DNA from: Cynocephalus volans
Lineage: Eukaryota > Chordata > Mammalia > Dermoptera > Cynocephalidae
Assembly (NCBI RefSeq): GCF_027409185.1
Contig: NC_084469.1
Location: 83,425,918 to 83,489,917 of the forward strand
Reading direction: 5' to 3'
Length of the DNA: 64,000 bases
Shown: positions 12,617-24,386 of the stretch, one piece after another
Numbering within the stretch: position 1 is the first letter of the stretch
Layout: every line of letters starts with the position of its first letter
Notes under the pieces: model-generated
What the model was told of the DNA's origin: nothing
Databases searched by the model: none
What the model saw: the letters and a program-made list of their open reading frames with translations, nothing else
Position numbers and translations under genes: made by a program

Positions 12617-13946
12617 CAAGGGGCCTTCAAAAAGTTCATACGAAATGAGTATTATGAAAAAACTATGCATGGATTTCAAATTTTTTTGCACCAAAATAAA
12701 CTCGCACTAACTTGTTATAGCAGGTCTGAACAGGATTCAGTTTGAGGCACTGAGAAGGATAAGACAGTTTGAAAAGGGTCCCTGTCAGAGCAACATAAAT
12801 TCTACTAAAACTGAAGCAAGAACAAACATCAAATTTATGCTGAAGCTTGGGTGGAAAAACGGTAAAATCATTGATGCTTATGAAAAGTTTATGGGGACAA
12901 CGCCCAAAAGAAATCAGCAGTTTATAAATGGATAACTCATTTTAAGAAGGGACAAGACGATGGTGAAGACAAAGCCCACAGCAGCACCAGCCACATCAAT
13001 TTGTGGGGAAAAAATTAATCTTGTTTGTGCCCTAATTGAAGAGGACCAACGATTAACAGCAGGAACAATGGCCAACACCACAGACGTCTCAACTGGTTCA
13101 GCACACACAATTCTGACTGAAAAGTCACAGTCGAGCAAACTTTCTGCTCAATGGTTACCAAAACTGTTGTGCCCAGATCAGCTGCTGATACGAGCAGAGC
13201 TTTCAGTGGAAATTTTAAATAAGTGGGATCAAGCATTTCTTCAAAGAATTATAACAGGAAATGAAACAAGGCTTTACCAGTACGATCCTGAAGACAAGGC
13301 ACAAGCAAAGGCATGGTTACCGAGAGGTGGAAGTGTCCCATCAGAGTAAAAGCAGACCCGTCGAGAGCAAATGGCATCGCAACAGTTTGGGGGGATGTTC
13401 AAAGTATTTTGCTTCTTGACTTTCTGGAGGGCCAAGGAACAATCACATCTGCTTATTATGAGAGTGTTTTGAGAAAGATAGCCAAAGTGAGAGAAAAGCA
13501 CCCAGGAAAGCTTCACCAGAGAGTCCTCTTCACCATCACAGTGCTCCTGCTCAATCCTCTCATCAGACACGGGCCATTTTGTGAGAGTTCCAACAGGAAA
13601 CATTAAGCATCCACCTTACAGTCCTGATTTGGCTCCTTCTGACTTTTTCTTGTTTTCTAATCTCAAAAAATCTTTAAAGGGCACCCATTTTTCTTCAGTT
13701 AATAATATAAAAAAGACTGCATTTACATGGTTAAATTCCCAGGACCTTCAGTTCTTTAGGGATGGACTAAATGGCTTGTCTCTCGTTCTTTCTTTTTTTT
13801 TTTTTCTTCTCTGTCTTTTAGTCTTCCTCAGGTTGGAGAAATATACAAAATTGTCTGGACTTTGGAGCTTATGTTGAGAAATAAAGTTTATATCCTTCAT
13901 TTTTATCTTTTAATTCCTTTTTCCATGAACTTTTTTTTAAGTCCCC
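12617..13946 (+). mobile_element. Tc1/mariner DNA transposon, decayed full-length copy
   Basis: A 1330-bp element with related terminal inverted repeats (both ends carry the AGTTCAT core) is flanked by TA dinucleotides at 12615-12616 and 13947-13948, the mariner target duplication. The interior encodes a broken mariner transposase. By recall it resembles mammalian MARNA-type mariners. It inserted into an L1 3' end, whose sequence resumes exactly after the right TA. Confidence 0.88.
12800..13875 (+). pseudogene. Mariner transposase pseudogene
   Basis: Blocks of transposase are readable in more than one frame: an N-terminal helix-turn-helix part, a central open stretch at 12960-13349, and the C-terminal YSPDLAPSDFF block near 13620 that carries the third catalytic Asp. 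The first catalytic Asp position reads ITGNET (D to N) and the second catalytic block is lost. A T-rich run near 13785-13806 interrupts the C-terminus. Confidence 0.85.
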
Positions 13947-13948
13947 TA

Positions 13949-14365
13949 GTGCACAGCCTTTTGCGTCTGGCTTCTTTCACCCCACATTAGTCTGTGAGAT
14001 TCATCCGTATTGCTGCACGTAGTTGTAGAGCATCATTCTCATTTTCGCATAGTATCCTATCATGTTGAAATACACAATTTTTCAATTGGTTACAGCATGG
14101 TGCTGATAACACCAAGGTCCAGGGTTCGATCCCTTAACCAGCCAGCCACTGAAAAAAGAAAAAGAAAGAAATACATAATTTTTTCATCTACTGATAATGA
14201 TATTCAAGTAGTTTCCAGTTTGGGTCTATCATGACTAGCACTGCCTTGGACATTCTAGTACATGTTTTTTGGCACACGTGGATGTATTTCTGTTGGTTAT
14301 TTACCTAGGAGTGAAATTGCTGGGTCAAAGGGTATTCATGTGTTCATCTATAATAGACTAAATGT
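13949..14365 (+). mobile_element. Old L1 (L1M-type) 3' region, right piece
   Basis: GTCTGGCTTCTTTCACC...CAGTTTGGGTCTATCATGA...CCTAGGAGTGAAATTGCTGG, collinear with the left piece once the mariner is removed. It also carries the SINE at 14084. Confidence 0.65.
14084..14167 (+). mobile_element. tRNA-Ile SINE monomer, 5' truncated
   Basis: Starts within the A-box, keeps GGTGCTGATAACACC and GGTTCGATCCC, and ends in an A/G-rich tail. Flanked by near-identical GAAATACACAATTTTTC (14067-14083) and GAAATACATAATTTTTTC (14168-14185). It sits inside the L1 3' end, downstream of the mariner. Confidence 0.88.
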
Positions 14366-14394
14366 TTTTTTCCCCACTCTTTTTTTTGAATGTC

Positions 14395-14530
14395 TACTCT
14401 CAGATCACATTCCGCAGGGAAGTGATGTTAAGTAGTTTGTCACATACCTACCAGTGGCAGAGCTGGGATGTGAGCCTATGCAGGCTGCCTCTCAGAGTCT
14501 GAGCTCTTAACTGGTAGGCTACCCTGCCTC
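14395..14530 (-). mobile_element. MIR fragment
   Basis: CAGAGCTGGGATGTGAGCC with an upstream AAGTAGTTTGTCACA, reversed MIR. Confidence 0.55.
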
Positions 14531-15439
14531 CTTGTGTTTCTGAGAACAGAGTCTAATATAGTCGTGTGTCCCTTCAGAGTGGGGATACATTCTGAGAAAT
14601 GTGTCAGGTGATTTTGTTGTTGTGCAAACATCATAGAGTGTATTTACACAAACCTAGATGGCATAGCCTACTATACGTCTAGCCTATTTCTCCAACAACC
14701 TTTGTATATGTGGTCCATTGTTGACCAAAACATCATTATGCAGCATATGACCATATACCATATAAAGACGTGGGCAGAGTGTACCTCCAGAAAAGAAACC
14801 CTGAGTTGAAGGAAGCAGAGTGTTTTATAATGGGCAGTAAGCATGTCTGCTCTTTGCTCCAGGAGGAAACACTGGCTGCTAAGACAGCTTACCATACAAA
14901 CATTCTAGGCAAGGTCATCTGGAGCGAAGCCACCCCAATGCCTCTGCTCATGAGATGTGCAGAAACATGAGAGCCCCACGGAAGACTGTCTCCCAACAGC
15001 TGCTCTGGCCCGGAGAGGTTGGGCTCTGGCCACTTCCAGCATCTGCTGCCTCATTATCAACAGAGATGCTGGGGCTGCCCACAGAGCCAGAGGACCTGGA
15101 AGGGTGGCCTAGAAGGAAGACTGTCATGCCATCTGGAGGCAGCCCATGAGCAGCTACAAGGCCACTTGCACCAGGCCTGATGGCCCTGGTGAGGCTGTGG
15201 GCTCTGAGGATACCAGCTGCTGCTGCTCTGGGGTCACTCTCAGGCCTCAGCCCAGGCCTCCCAGGGGACACCCCCACTCTCTCCTCTGCCCTCTGCCTCT
15301 CCCATACCTTCTCTTTCTCACTTTATGTTATCCTCTCTTCATTGCTGCTGCTTTCCTTCTTGCTTTTCGTGTATCTCTCTTACTTTCTTCCTCTCTCTTC
15401 CTGTGGATAATTTTACCTCTGGGATTGTGTGCACACTTT

Positions 15440-15590
15440 AAAAAACAAATTAAACAAATACAGACCATAAATATGAGAAAAGAAGAAAGTGAGGCTAACC
15501 CACAATCCCCCACCCAGAGATAACCACAGTGAGCATTTTGGATGACATCCCCCCAAAGTTTTCTCTACACACAGGTCCACACACATCAAC
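15440..15590 (+). repeat. Ancient interspersed repeat, second of three
   Basis: ACCCAGAGATAACCACAGTG followed by GCATTTTGGATGACATCC, as in the 665 copy. Confidence 0.4.
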
Positions 15591-16264
15591 ATGCTTACCA
15601 CCAAACCGGGATCCCACATAGACGGAGTTCACACCTAAGCTACTGCAGAGAAGGGAAGGCCCGTGGACGGAACTAGGAGGAAGACTTTCCTCCCTTTCTT
15701 CCCCTGGAAAAAGGGAACAAGAGAGAACCTGGGACCTTTCTTGGCTGCCCACAGCCTTGATCTTCCGGGACACCAGATGAACCTGAGTTCCCTTTCCTAG
15801 CCCACCCTTGTCGGCAGCATCAGGGGTAGAAGCAGGTCAGGGAGAAAGCTCAGCTGTGAGGGTCCTCAAGAATGGTGACTGGGGCAGAGAACACATCTGC
15901 TCCCCTCAGCCCTGAACAGGCTTCCAGGAGCAGGTGAGGCCTCTGTGCATACACAGGAGCCTGTGTGGATTGTGCAGCAGACACCAGATTAGAGTATGTG
16001 TGAGGATGGGGTGGGTTATATGTCTGTGCGGATGAGTGCCCACACGCTCACACAGTCAGCTCCAGTCTCAGCAACCACTGGGGGCAGGGAGAGAGGTCAC
16101 ACCACAGCCACACAACCATCTTTCCTTGACTCAGATCTAGACTGACTCCCATTCTGGAATGTGCCTTAACCCTCAATCCCACCCCAGGTTGAGCTGGGAG
16201 AGCAGCCTGGCTGGATGGAGCAGGGAGGAATTATGGGGTTGTTTGGGAAGCATTTAGGTGGTTT

Positions 16265-16480
16265 ATAAACTTTCACTATTACAAACGATGCATTTCTATG
16301 ATTTTAAAAGTACCAGGCTTGTTGCAAGAAATTCAGACAATAGACAAGATTGTAGAATTATGTCAGAAGTTCTCCCTCAACCTACCCCCACTCCAATTCC
16401 ACTCCCCACAGAGGTGACCACTGAAAGTGGGTTAGCATCCTCTCAGAATTATTCTTGCTTACAGACAAAAACATGAGCCC
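16265..16480 (+). repeat. Ancient interspersed repeat, third of three
   Basis: AATTCAGACAATAGACAAG, then CACAGAGGTGACCACTG, the same layout. Confidence 0.38.
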
Positions 16481-16724
16481 ATTTGAAATTTGTTTTTTAA
16501 CACACACAGAAACTTTTTTTCTCCCTCACTTCCTCAGCAAGGCCTTGTGGGCCTTTTGCCAGGTCAGTGCGTGGAGAGCTGCCTCATTAGTCAGGAGGGC
16601 TGCTCAGAGAGAAGAACCACGCCGGTGTAAGACAGATCCCTTCAGCCTTTCCATAAGCATCTGCAAACACCTACACATGCTGGGCAGGGTATGTGGGCTC
16701 AGAGCCCACCCCCACATTCCCCAG

Positions 16725-16865
16725 CTGTGTGACCTTAAAGAGGTCACATAACCTCCCCAAGTACCTACCTTGTCATGCTGTTGTGAGGATTAAGTGATAA
16801 TCTGAGGGAAGGCTTGGCAGAGCTCCTGGCATACAGAAGGCCCTAAATAATGGAAGCCATGACTA
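16725..16865 (+). mobile_element. MIR fragment
   Basis: TGTGTGACCTTAAAGAGGTC...GTTGTGAGGATTAAGTGATAA...CATACAGAAGGCCC. Confidence 0.7.
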
Positions 16866-17043
16866 TTGTCTCAAAAATGAATAAGCGCCAGAACAGCTGC
16901 ACAGCCTACCATGGTCCAGATGCATTGAGCCTTTTCACTGCTGAACACGTAGCTTGTTTCTAGCTTTTTCCAATTTGCTCATTTATTCAGAAAACAAGAT
17001 CATTTCCTCCTGCTTTGTTATTCAAACCATACATTTCTGTTTC

Positions 17044-17141
17044 TTTTTTCTTTTTGGTGGCTGGCCAGTCAGGGGATGTGAACCCTCATCCTTGGTGTTA
17101 TCAGCATCGTGCTCTAACCAACTGAGCTAACCAGCCAGCCC
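17044..17141 (-). mobile_element. tRNA-Ile SINE monomer
   Basis: T-rich head then GGTGGCTGGCCAGT...CTAACCAACTGAGCTAACC, the reverse of the monomer. B-box and A-box are both recognisable. Confidence 0.85.
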
Positions 17142-17694
17142 TCAAATCACTACATTTGAAACATTTGTTTGGAAAGAGGCCCCTTGCTATTGAGTAACCT
17201 TGGGCAGGACTTGGTATCTTTGAACTTTACTTCCTGTCTCTAAAATGGAGAAAAATTAAATTAATCCTGTCTCTGCACCTGCCCTAGGTTGTCTAGAGGA
17301 CAAATTAGATAGTTGCTGTAAAAATGCTTTGTAAACTCTGAAGCAGTGCAGACACTTGAGGAAACTTTGTGGTATATGGGACTGTGGCCCCACTGGAATT
17401 TACCCTCCTGCGAGGGCAGAGACTGTCCGCTCCGTGAAGGCTTGTTGAACAATGAATGAAACTTCTCACCTGAAAAATTAAAAAATTAAAGCCCCAGGGT
17501 CTCTAGAACGTTTAACAAGGGGAGAGGAGAGAGGAGGAAAGACAGATCACACCCAGAGTGTGTCCTCTCCAGTCCTCTCCTCCCACCCCCTTCTCCCTTC
17601 CTTCCTTCCTTCCTTTTATGCAACACACATTCTCTGCCCTGATTTTTTAAGGACAGGAAAGAGAGCGATGAAGACATGACAGCTCCTCATTTTG

Positions 17695-17835
17695 CATACA
17701 CTTTACAGTTTACAAAGCACTGTCCCGTGATCACATCTATTTTCTCATTTGACCACTGAAGTAGGCAAAGTGTACTCCCATTTTACAGATATGGAAAGTG
17801 AGGCTCAAAAAAGTTAGGCAATCTCTCCAAAGTCA
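17695..17835 (-). mobile_element. MIR fragment
   Basis: CCCATTTTACAGATATGGAAAGTGAGGCTC, with ACAAAGCACTGTCCCGTG upstream. Confidence 0.7.
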
Positions 17836-17841
17836 CTCAGT

Positions 17842-18856
17842 ATATCTGCAATCCGTGGCACCTCTCCTTCACCACATTCATCGTCCCTCTCTTCCTGAAG
17901 TGTCTCCTCCTTCCTGTCCCCTCCCACTACGTCCCCTTCCCAGGTTTTATCCTAGGCCAACGATCAGTTAATATCCTGAATGTTTGGAAGGAATGGGCTC
18001 TAAGCGCTTCCTTTCCTAGGGGCCATTCATTCTCTTTTTCACCCAGTATTTCATCAAGTGTCTTTTGTGTGTTGAGTCCCAGGTTGGACCGGCCCCTGCC
18101 CCAGTCCTTTCTCTTTTCCTTCCTATACTTATTTAGAGAGCACCCTCTGAGTGTCAGGCCTTGCAGTAGGTGCTGGGGACACACCTCTGACTCAAAAAGG
18201 CACAGTCTTTGCTCTCATGGGGATTTCATGGAGACTCTGGGCTACCAGAGAGGAGGGGTGTGCCCTGGTTTTCTCTCCTCTTTGACTTGGTTCCAATGGA
18301 ACCTCTGTCTAGCGTGAAATTCAGTCCATTTTCCTCTCAGTGGTGGAGGAAAATCATTTCACAGGCCAGCCTGCCCTCTGGTGGACTGACCATGTTTATT
18401 TCTGTGGGCAAACTCCCTGCCTGGGGAATGTGCTCAGCAAGGCTATTTCCGCAGTCTTCGCACCAGAGGGACCCAACTCCCCTGAGCCCAGCCCCACAGC
18501 ATCGCTCAGCCCTCGCTCTCCCTGGCCACCAAGTGCAACTCCTCCCACAAGTTCCCCCTCCAAGCCCACCTCCTCCTAGAACCTTCCATCCCAGCCTACA
18601 TCAACTCCTTGACACTTGGCACCTCCCACCTAGCAATGTTGCTAAAATGTGTCCCCTTTCTCCTACTGAACAGGAGGTTCTTCAGGGGCAGAGCCTGCCA
18701 GTAGTCTGTTCCTCAAATAGTCAGGCACAAGGCTTTCTTCACCGTGGGTTCTCAGGCCATTTCTGAAGAACATGTAAATGAATTTCAGATCGACCAGAGA
18801 AAGCATCACTGGGAGGGCCTGGGGGTGCTGAGAGACGTCTCCCAGAGGGCTGGGTA
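17842..18856. other. Unannotated sequence including a 185-codon open frame
   Basis: The frame at 18209-18766 (+) has a proline/serine-rich composition typical of C-rich noncoding DNA, with no domain recognised. Not called a gene. Confidence 0.5.
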
Positions 18857-19056
18857 CTAGGTTGCCAGATGAAATAACTGGATGGCCCAGTTAAATCTGA
18901 ATTTCAGATAGACCACATATAGTTTTTTTTTTTTTTTAGTGTGTGTCCCCAATATTGCACAGTACATACTTACACAAAAGTTTTTTTCATTGTTTATCGA
19001 AAATTTGAACTTAACTCACATTCTCTCTTTTTATTTGCTAAATCTGGCAACCCTAG
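18857..19056. mobile_element. Palindromic hAT-like MITE
   Basis: CTAGGTTGCCAGAT at the left faces ATCTGGCAACCCTAG at the right. The halves are largely reverse complements (AACTGGATGGCCCAGTTAAAT outside, CCAATATTGCACAGTACATA inside). The flanks GCTGGGTA / CTGGGTGG suggest an 8-bp duplication. Confidence 0.7.
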
Positions 19057-19539
19057 CTGGGTGGAGTAATGACCATAAGGACCCCATTTGGGCCAGGTGG
19101 GGGGTGAGTGGGGAGATGCTGGCGAGCAGGTCCTCAGAGAGGTTGGGGCAGGGCAGCGGGGCTCAGTCTAAATCCAACCTGAGGCCAGGGAGAGAACAGG
19201 AATGCAAACATGTGGAATTTATATCCACATCATCTGGGGGATAGGGTGGGGGGTGAAAACAAGGAAAACCTTACCTGTACCTTAAGGCTCTTCCTCAGTC
19301 TTCCCCAGCCCCTCCAACTACAAGGGGCCCTCTGTCCAATATCTTCAAACTTGTGTCTGCAAACTTGTTCACACCCAGCACGTGAAACATTCTTCCCAGT
19401 CGATGGCCCCAACCACACCTTTAAGGGCAGAAGTTGGATCTCCTTCCCCCAAGGCACCTAGAAGATAACAATAATTGGTGCAAAATGAGTGGATTTAAAG
19501 AGGAAAATATCATAACCCTGTAGAGCCTGCCTGTGCTAC

Positions 19540-19720
19540 TTATACTAGCTGTATAATTTTGGGCAAGTTCTGCAACCTCTCCATGCTTCAGTTTTCTCAT
19601 CAGTAAAATGGGAATATTAACCAAGCTTACCCTATAAGGTAGTTAATTGATGTAAAGTACCTAGAACGATGTCCGACACATAGTAAGTTCTCCATAAATG
19701 TTAGCTCTTACTTTATTACT
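19540..19720 (+). mobile_element. MIR, nearly full core
   Basis: TTTTGGGCAAGTTCTGCAACC, then GTTTTCTCATCAGTAAAATGGG, then ACATAGTAAGTTCTCC. Confidence 0.78.
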
Positions 19721-19968
19721 GCCTAAACCCAGCTGGCTAGGATAGGAAGCTCCACTGACGTTTCTCCACTGGCGTTCCCTTTCTTTCCTGCATCTGATGT
19801 TCCTGTAACAATCACAAGACATTTTAGGGAGATTTCCTTTACTTCCTGAGCGAAAATGTGGGCTGTGAAGTTGTGATATCACACTCTCTTGGTGAAACAG
19901 TCTCTTGGCCCCATTTCTCTGTGGCCACAGCCGTGCATCTATGTTCCTAGCAATATTAGAACCCATTT

Positions 19969-20103
19969 GGGGCTGGCCAGTTAGCTCAGTTGGTTAGAGC
20001 GTGGTGCTGATAACATTAAGGTCCAGGGTTCAATCCCTGAACCAGCCAGCAGCAAAAAAAAAAAGGAAGAAAGAAAGAGAGAAAGAAAAAAGCTGAATAA
20101 AAA
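19969..20103 (+). mobile_element. tRNA-Ile SINE monomer with long A/G-rich tail
   Basis: Full monomer GGCTGGCCAGTTAGCTCAG... with a 45-bp AAAG-type tail, flanked by AGAACCCATTT (19958-19968) and AGAATCCATTT (20104-20114). Confidence 0.9.
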
Positions 20104-20114
20104 AGAATCCATTT

Positions 20115-22929
20115 ATAACGATTTATGGTAATTGCACCAGACAAGATTTTGATGGCTATTAGGCCTCTTTATTTGGCTGAAAAACATGTGAAGCATGAAA
20201 CCACGTGAGATAATCAGAGCCAGCACCATTACAAAATATCCTTGCATTTGGAACCAATTTGGAGTGTCATTTTTTATATCACGGATTATCCATCTTCAGA
20301 GTCCAAGTCCTCAGTATCTGTGTTCTGCTGCTCCAGTATTTGGAGGACAGCCAGCGGCAGCAGGCCTGCCCCGGGAGTGGACAGCCAGGCAAGCACCAGA
20401 CCCCAGGCACTGAATTCCCAGGGGATGCCATGGGCACCTAACACTCAGCATCATTTCACCAGCATCATTTCACCTCTTGTTTATAGCAAGACCCTAGCAC
20501 CAATGGGCATGCCATCTGAAAGTCCTGCCTCGACATCCCCTCTTCTCCCTTCTCTCACAGAAAGAGCAGGATACCTGGGGCTGCCACCTGACCAGCATGC
20601 ACCAACAACATATACTGGCTGTTCTGGGCTGGTGTTCATGCCGAACCTGTTGTTCAATGTTGACTGTCACCCCCGAGCAAAACAGCCTTGAAATTATAAT
20701 AAATAAGAATCTCTCAAACTGCCTTTGCCATACCAAAGTATCTGGATCAAAAAGTAAAAAAATTTAGTAACAAGCCAGACATTTAATTTTCCGCAATGAC
20801 AAATAGAACGCATTCCTCTGAATTTTCCCCAATTTCCACTAAATGTTTTAGAGTAATGTAGATATGCATTCTGGCTTTTTTCCAGATTATTTCAACCTGC
20901 CTACACCAAACCTAGGAAATGGTTTCATATGTATACATTCTTTACAAGCACAAGAAAATAGAAAGATTCTGCCCAGTAAGACCCGAAGTAAGGCCACAAA
21001 AATGCAAAAGTTGACCCACTGCTGGGCCTGGGCCCGGACTCCCCCTGCGGTGGACTCATGGGTTCCTCCACTGTCTCCAGGGTCCCCTTCTCTCTCGAAA
21101 AGCGAGGTGCCATGTGATTCCTTTGACCTTCATTTTAATGAGAAAAAACAATAAGGAAGCAATTACTGGGCCAAGGAGCCCAGGGCTGCCTGGACCTGGC
21201 AGGTCCAATTCATTTATCCTCCTCTTTGTTTGGAAACTCGGATTGACTTTAATGATGAGAAATAAAGTGGCTTCCAGGAGCATCTCTAGACACTAATGGA
21301 GCCTGGGCACCCTTTCTTTAAATAGACGCTGAAATATGCAAGAACATTTATGCCATCCAGACACCCACTTACTAAGGTTTGGCTACTTTAACTGCTCCTG
21401 GTAATGAGACTCTGTAAAACTCCAGCCATTTCACTTGTCTCCATTTGGGGGGGAAATTCATTGTTTTAATATCCACTGGTAAACTGAGAATTTTATTTGC
21501 GCACAGAAAACCCATGAAACAGAAACTGGAGATAAGGATGGAAAAACTATTTTAGTGTTTGTACAGGTGATTTTAGAACCTCCCTCTCCCTCTCCTTCCG
21601 CCTCTACCCTGGCTGGGGTTGTGCGTAGGGAGGCTGGCGAGGTCAGCCTGACACTGATGGTTTTAGGCCATCTGCCATCTGCTGTCTGCTCCTACCAAGG
21701 CCAGGGAAGACCCGGGGGCCGCGCTGCACCAGGAAGCCATGGACAGGAGGAGCCCAGGGAGGGCAATGACTCCAGCCTCCCTTCTGAGAGATGGCACAAA
21801 CCTGGAGGGGGTCCACCTGCCCCACCAGGACCTGAGGAGGAGCGCTGGTCGGGGTGCAGCTTTCTGCTTCAGTCAACTAAACACCCTGAGGACAGTGATA
21901 CCAGGCATCTCAGAGCCCTCTGCACTCCCCCCCGGGCATTTCCACCCGTGCCCATGGCCAGACATTTTCTGAGCCTAAGACCCAGAACTCCAACTGCCAT
22001 CTTGACATCTCCACACCAACGAGTCAAGCTCAACACATTCAAACCAAACTTGGGTGTTCTCTTCCGTCTCCTGCTCTATCTACACCCCTTCCAGCGTTTC
22101 CTGTCTCAAGGAAGGATTTCCTACTCTCCAGTGCAAAAACCAGACACCTAGAAGTCGCCTGTGTCTCCTTTGAGACACCACCCTCGTCTTCAGCCTGTAT
22201 AGCAGCTGCTGTGGTGCCTGGCCCATGTCCCACAAGACTGACCATGTGCCAGTGGCCTTGGCACACTTGCAGCCACCAGGATTCACACGAGGAAGCCAGG
22301 GAAAGCCATTTTTCCCAGGCAAGGCAGGCTGGAAGTGCCAGGAACTTAGAACTCTCCAGGAGCAGCCTTCAACCAGTGACTGATGACTCCTTTGTCCCTC
22401 TGAGATGTACATTTCGTACCTTTCATCAACTTTCCCTGCAGAATTACATTCCAGTTCCCCAGAGGCAGGATTGGCCTCATGGGCATGCAGCACATGCACC
22501 TGCACAGGCCTTTACCCCGTGCTGGGCTGACTGCTCTGCTGTCATCCTGGGAAGTCTTAATAATTTATGAGCAAGGAACCACACATTTTCATTTCCCACC
22601 AGCCCTGCAAATTACACAACTGGTCCTGCCCAAGCTGGCTTGAGAAGGTCCTGGCTGCCTTCCCTCCTTCCTTTCCTGTCTCCCTTCCCCGGTTTCCTAT
22701 CAGTATTTCCTGACCCCGAGATAAACTTCTTGCACTCTCATCCTTGTCCCAGGGTCTGCTTCTGGGGGAAGCCAAACCTAGATCCCTCTCTATCCACTTC
22801 TCCAGGATCTGTCGCTTCCTGTGGTCTATCCGCACCCTGCCACAGTGCTCGCTCTTGCCTGGGCCTGCTTACAGTTCCCTCCACATCCACTTTTCCTCCA
22901 ATTCCTCCTCCTCAGTAGCCAGAGGGTTT
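20115..22929. other. Longest repeat-poor stretch of the window
   Basis: No SINE, L1 or LTR recognised over about 2.8 kb. 20850-21560 has scattered TAAT/ATTA words and looks evolutionarily quiet. The 198-codon frame at 21555-22151 shows no domain or splice pattern and is not called. Confidence 0.45.
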
Positions 22930-23395
22930 GCTTGTTTATCTTTTTAACATAAAGTTAATCATGTCACTTTCCTGCTTCAGTGATTGCAGTAGCTTAAATC
23001 ATTGCCATAGCTTAAATTATTGCATTAGTTGAATCTGGGTGATGGTATAGAGGTCTGTTATCCTTTCTGCTTTTTTGTATATTTGTTAAGTTCCATAATA
23101 AAAGTTAAATTAAAAACAAAATCTTTATGGCTTCCTATTGCTCTTATGATGATAACAGCCAAAATAACAGTGGCCATGAGACCTATGAGACCCTGCATGA
23201 TCTGGCAGCCCTTGCTTTCTATCTCTCTGTATGTCAGCTACACTGGCCTTTCTGTTCCACAAACTCACTGTTTCTTTCTGCCTCTGGGCCTTTGCACATG
23301 CTATGCCCTCTGCCAGGAATGCTCTTTCCTCATATTCCGCTCTCCCCTCCAATACCTCTTTGCCTAGTTACCTATCCCCTCTGTATCTCGGTTTT
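22930..23395 (+). mobile_element. L2 LINE fragment
   Basis: ATGTCACTTTCCTGCTTCAG, then ATGGCTTCCTATTGC, GACCCTGCATGATCTGGC, GGGCCTTTGCACATGC and GGAATGCTCTTTCC, the conserved L2 3' order. A short L1 tail interrupts it near 23010-23118. Confidence 0.78.
23010..23118 (+). mobile_element. Short old L1 3' end
   Basis: AATCTGGGTGATGGTATAGAG...TTCCATAATAAAAGTTAAA is the tail of an old L1, lying inside L2-like sequence. Confidence 0.5.
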
Positions 23396-23515
23396 TCATC
23401 TATAACAAGGATAATACTAATACTTACCTCACAGGGTTTCCACATAGGATTGCTATTAGGATAAAAGCACCAGGCACAAAGCAAACACTCAATACACACT
23501 AGCTATTACTAGAGG
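23396..23515 (+). mobile_element. MIR fragment
   Basis: TTTTTCATCTATAACAAGG...ACTTACCTCACAGGG...CACTCAATACACACTAG. Confidence 0.62.
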
Positions 23516-24109
23516 AAAAAAATGCTATTTTTCTAAGCTTCTAGTAAAACTGTCAATCCAAGAAGCTGTGGCTTCAAATGTCTCTGATTTTCTTCAGTTT
23601 CTACACTCTGAAGATCCCAGGCCAGCCAGGTGCTGTCTGGGGGACAATGCCTACAGGCCACCCTCCCCACCCAATTATTGTGAGAATCAAGTGAACCTTA
23701 AAGATATTCGGGCCTATATGCACAGAGCGTGCTTGGGAGGACCCAGGGCAAGGGATGCCACACAAATGAATCAGAAACCCCGATGCCTATGCCAGCCAGC
23801 TCAACTGGTTCTGTCCAGCTGCTATTGGCTTTTGGTTGGGCGGCCACACATTTAATCAGATTCAACCTGAGGTTATCAAAAATAATCAGGATGTCGAACA
23901 TATCCTCTCTGTGATTCACCCTGCTTCTTGACCTGCTCTGTGGCAATCCGATTATGGTTTAATTGGCTATCATCATGTCCACAAAAACACCAAAGGGCGG
24001 TGGTTTCAGAGGCATCATTTGCTGGAGGTGGGAAGGGGAGGGCAGCCCATAATTACCAACTGCTGAATAGTGTCCAGTCTCTGTGCGAACTCTCTGGGAC
24101 ACTCGGCAT

Positions 24110-24205
24110 GTGAATCTCATTGATTCAACCCAAAGTTACTCTTCTGAGAGGTTCTGAAGCTCAGCAGAGTCAAGAAACTTGCTCAAGGTCACACAGACAA
24201 GATTC
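24110..24205 (-). mobile_element. MIR fragment
   Basis: GAAACTTGCTCAAGGTCACAC, reversed MIR. Confidence 0.6.
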
Positions 24206-24249
24206 AAAACCTGATCTGCCTGGCCTGAACTCTTTCGCCAAGGTCCGTC

Positions 24250-24386
24250 CAGTGGCTCCCAAACTCAGGACTCCTGGACCCCATTCTCCCATCCCTAATT
24301 CAGTAACTCTAGGGTTGGGCCTGAGAATTTGCATTTTAAAAGTTTCCTGGGCAACTCTGAAGGTCAGCTAGGTTTGAGAACCTTTT
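24250..24386 (+). mobile_element. MER5A-like hAT-Charlie MITE
   Basis: Begins CAGTGGCTCCCAAACT, contains AATTCAGTAACTCTAGGGTTGGGCC and GAGAATTTGCATTTT, and ends GGTTTGAGAACC, with inverted ends. Confidence 0.82.

Larger units (their letters stand above)
14531..17040. other. Unannotated sequence between old repeats
   Basis: Apart from the ancient repeats and MIR listed separately, no gene features were seen. The 125-codon frame at 15146 is low-complexity C/T-rich. Confidence 0.5.

Noticed and set aside
18069-18184. Possible exon near a T-rich tract
   Set aside because: The short frame has no supported splice sites and overlaps sequence resembling an ancient LINE tail.
18209-18766. 185-codon open frame (+)
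   Set aside because: Proline/serine-rich composition from C-rich DNA, no domain, no splice-site pattern, no homologue recognised.
19969-20045. Apparent tRNA-Ile gene
   Set aside because: It has A- and B-boxes but also an A-rich tail and target duplications, and lacks a proper acceptor stem. It is a SINE. The same applies to the other tRNA-like hits.
21555-22151. 198-codon open frame (+)
   Set aside because: No recognisable domain or exon structure. Overlapping frames on the other strand are equally open.
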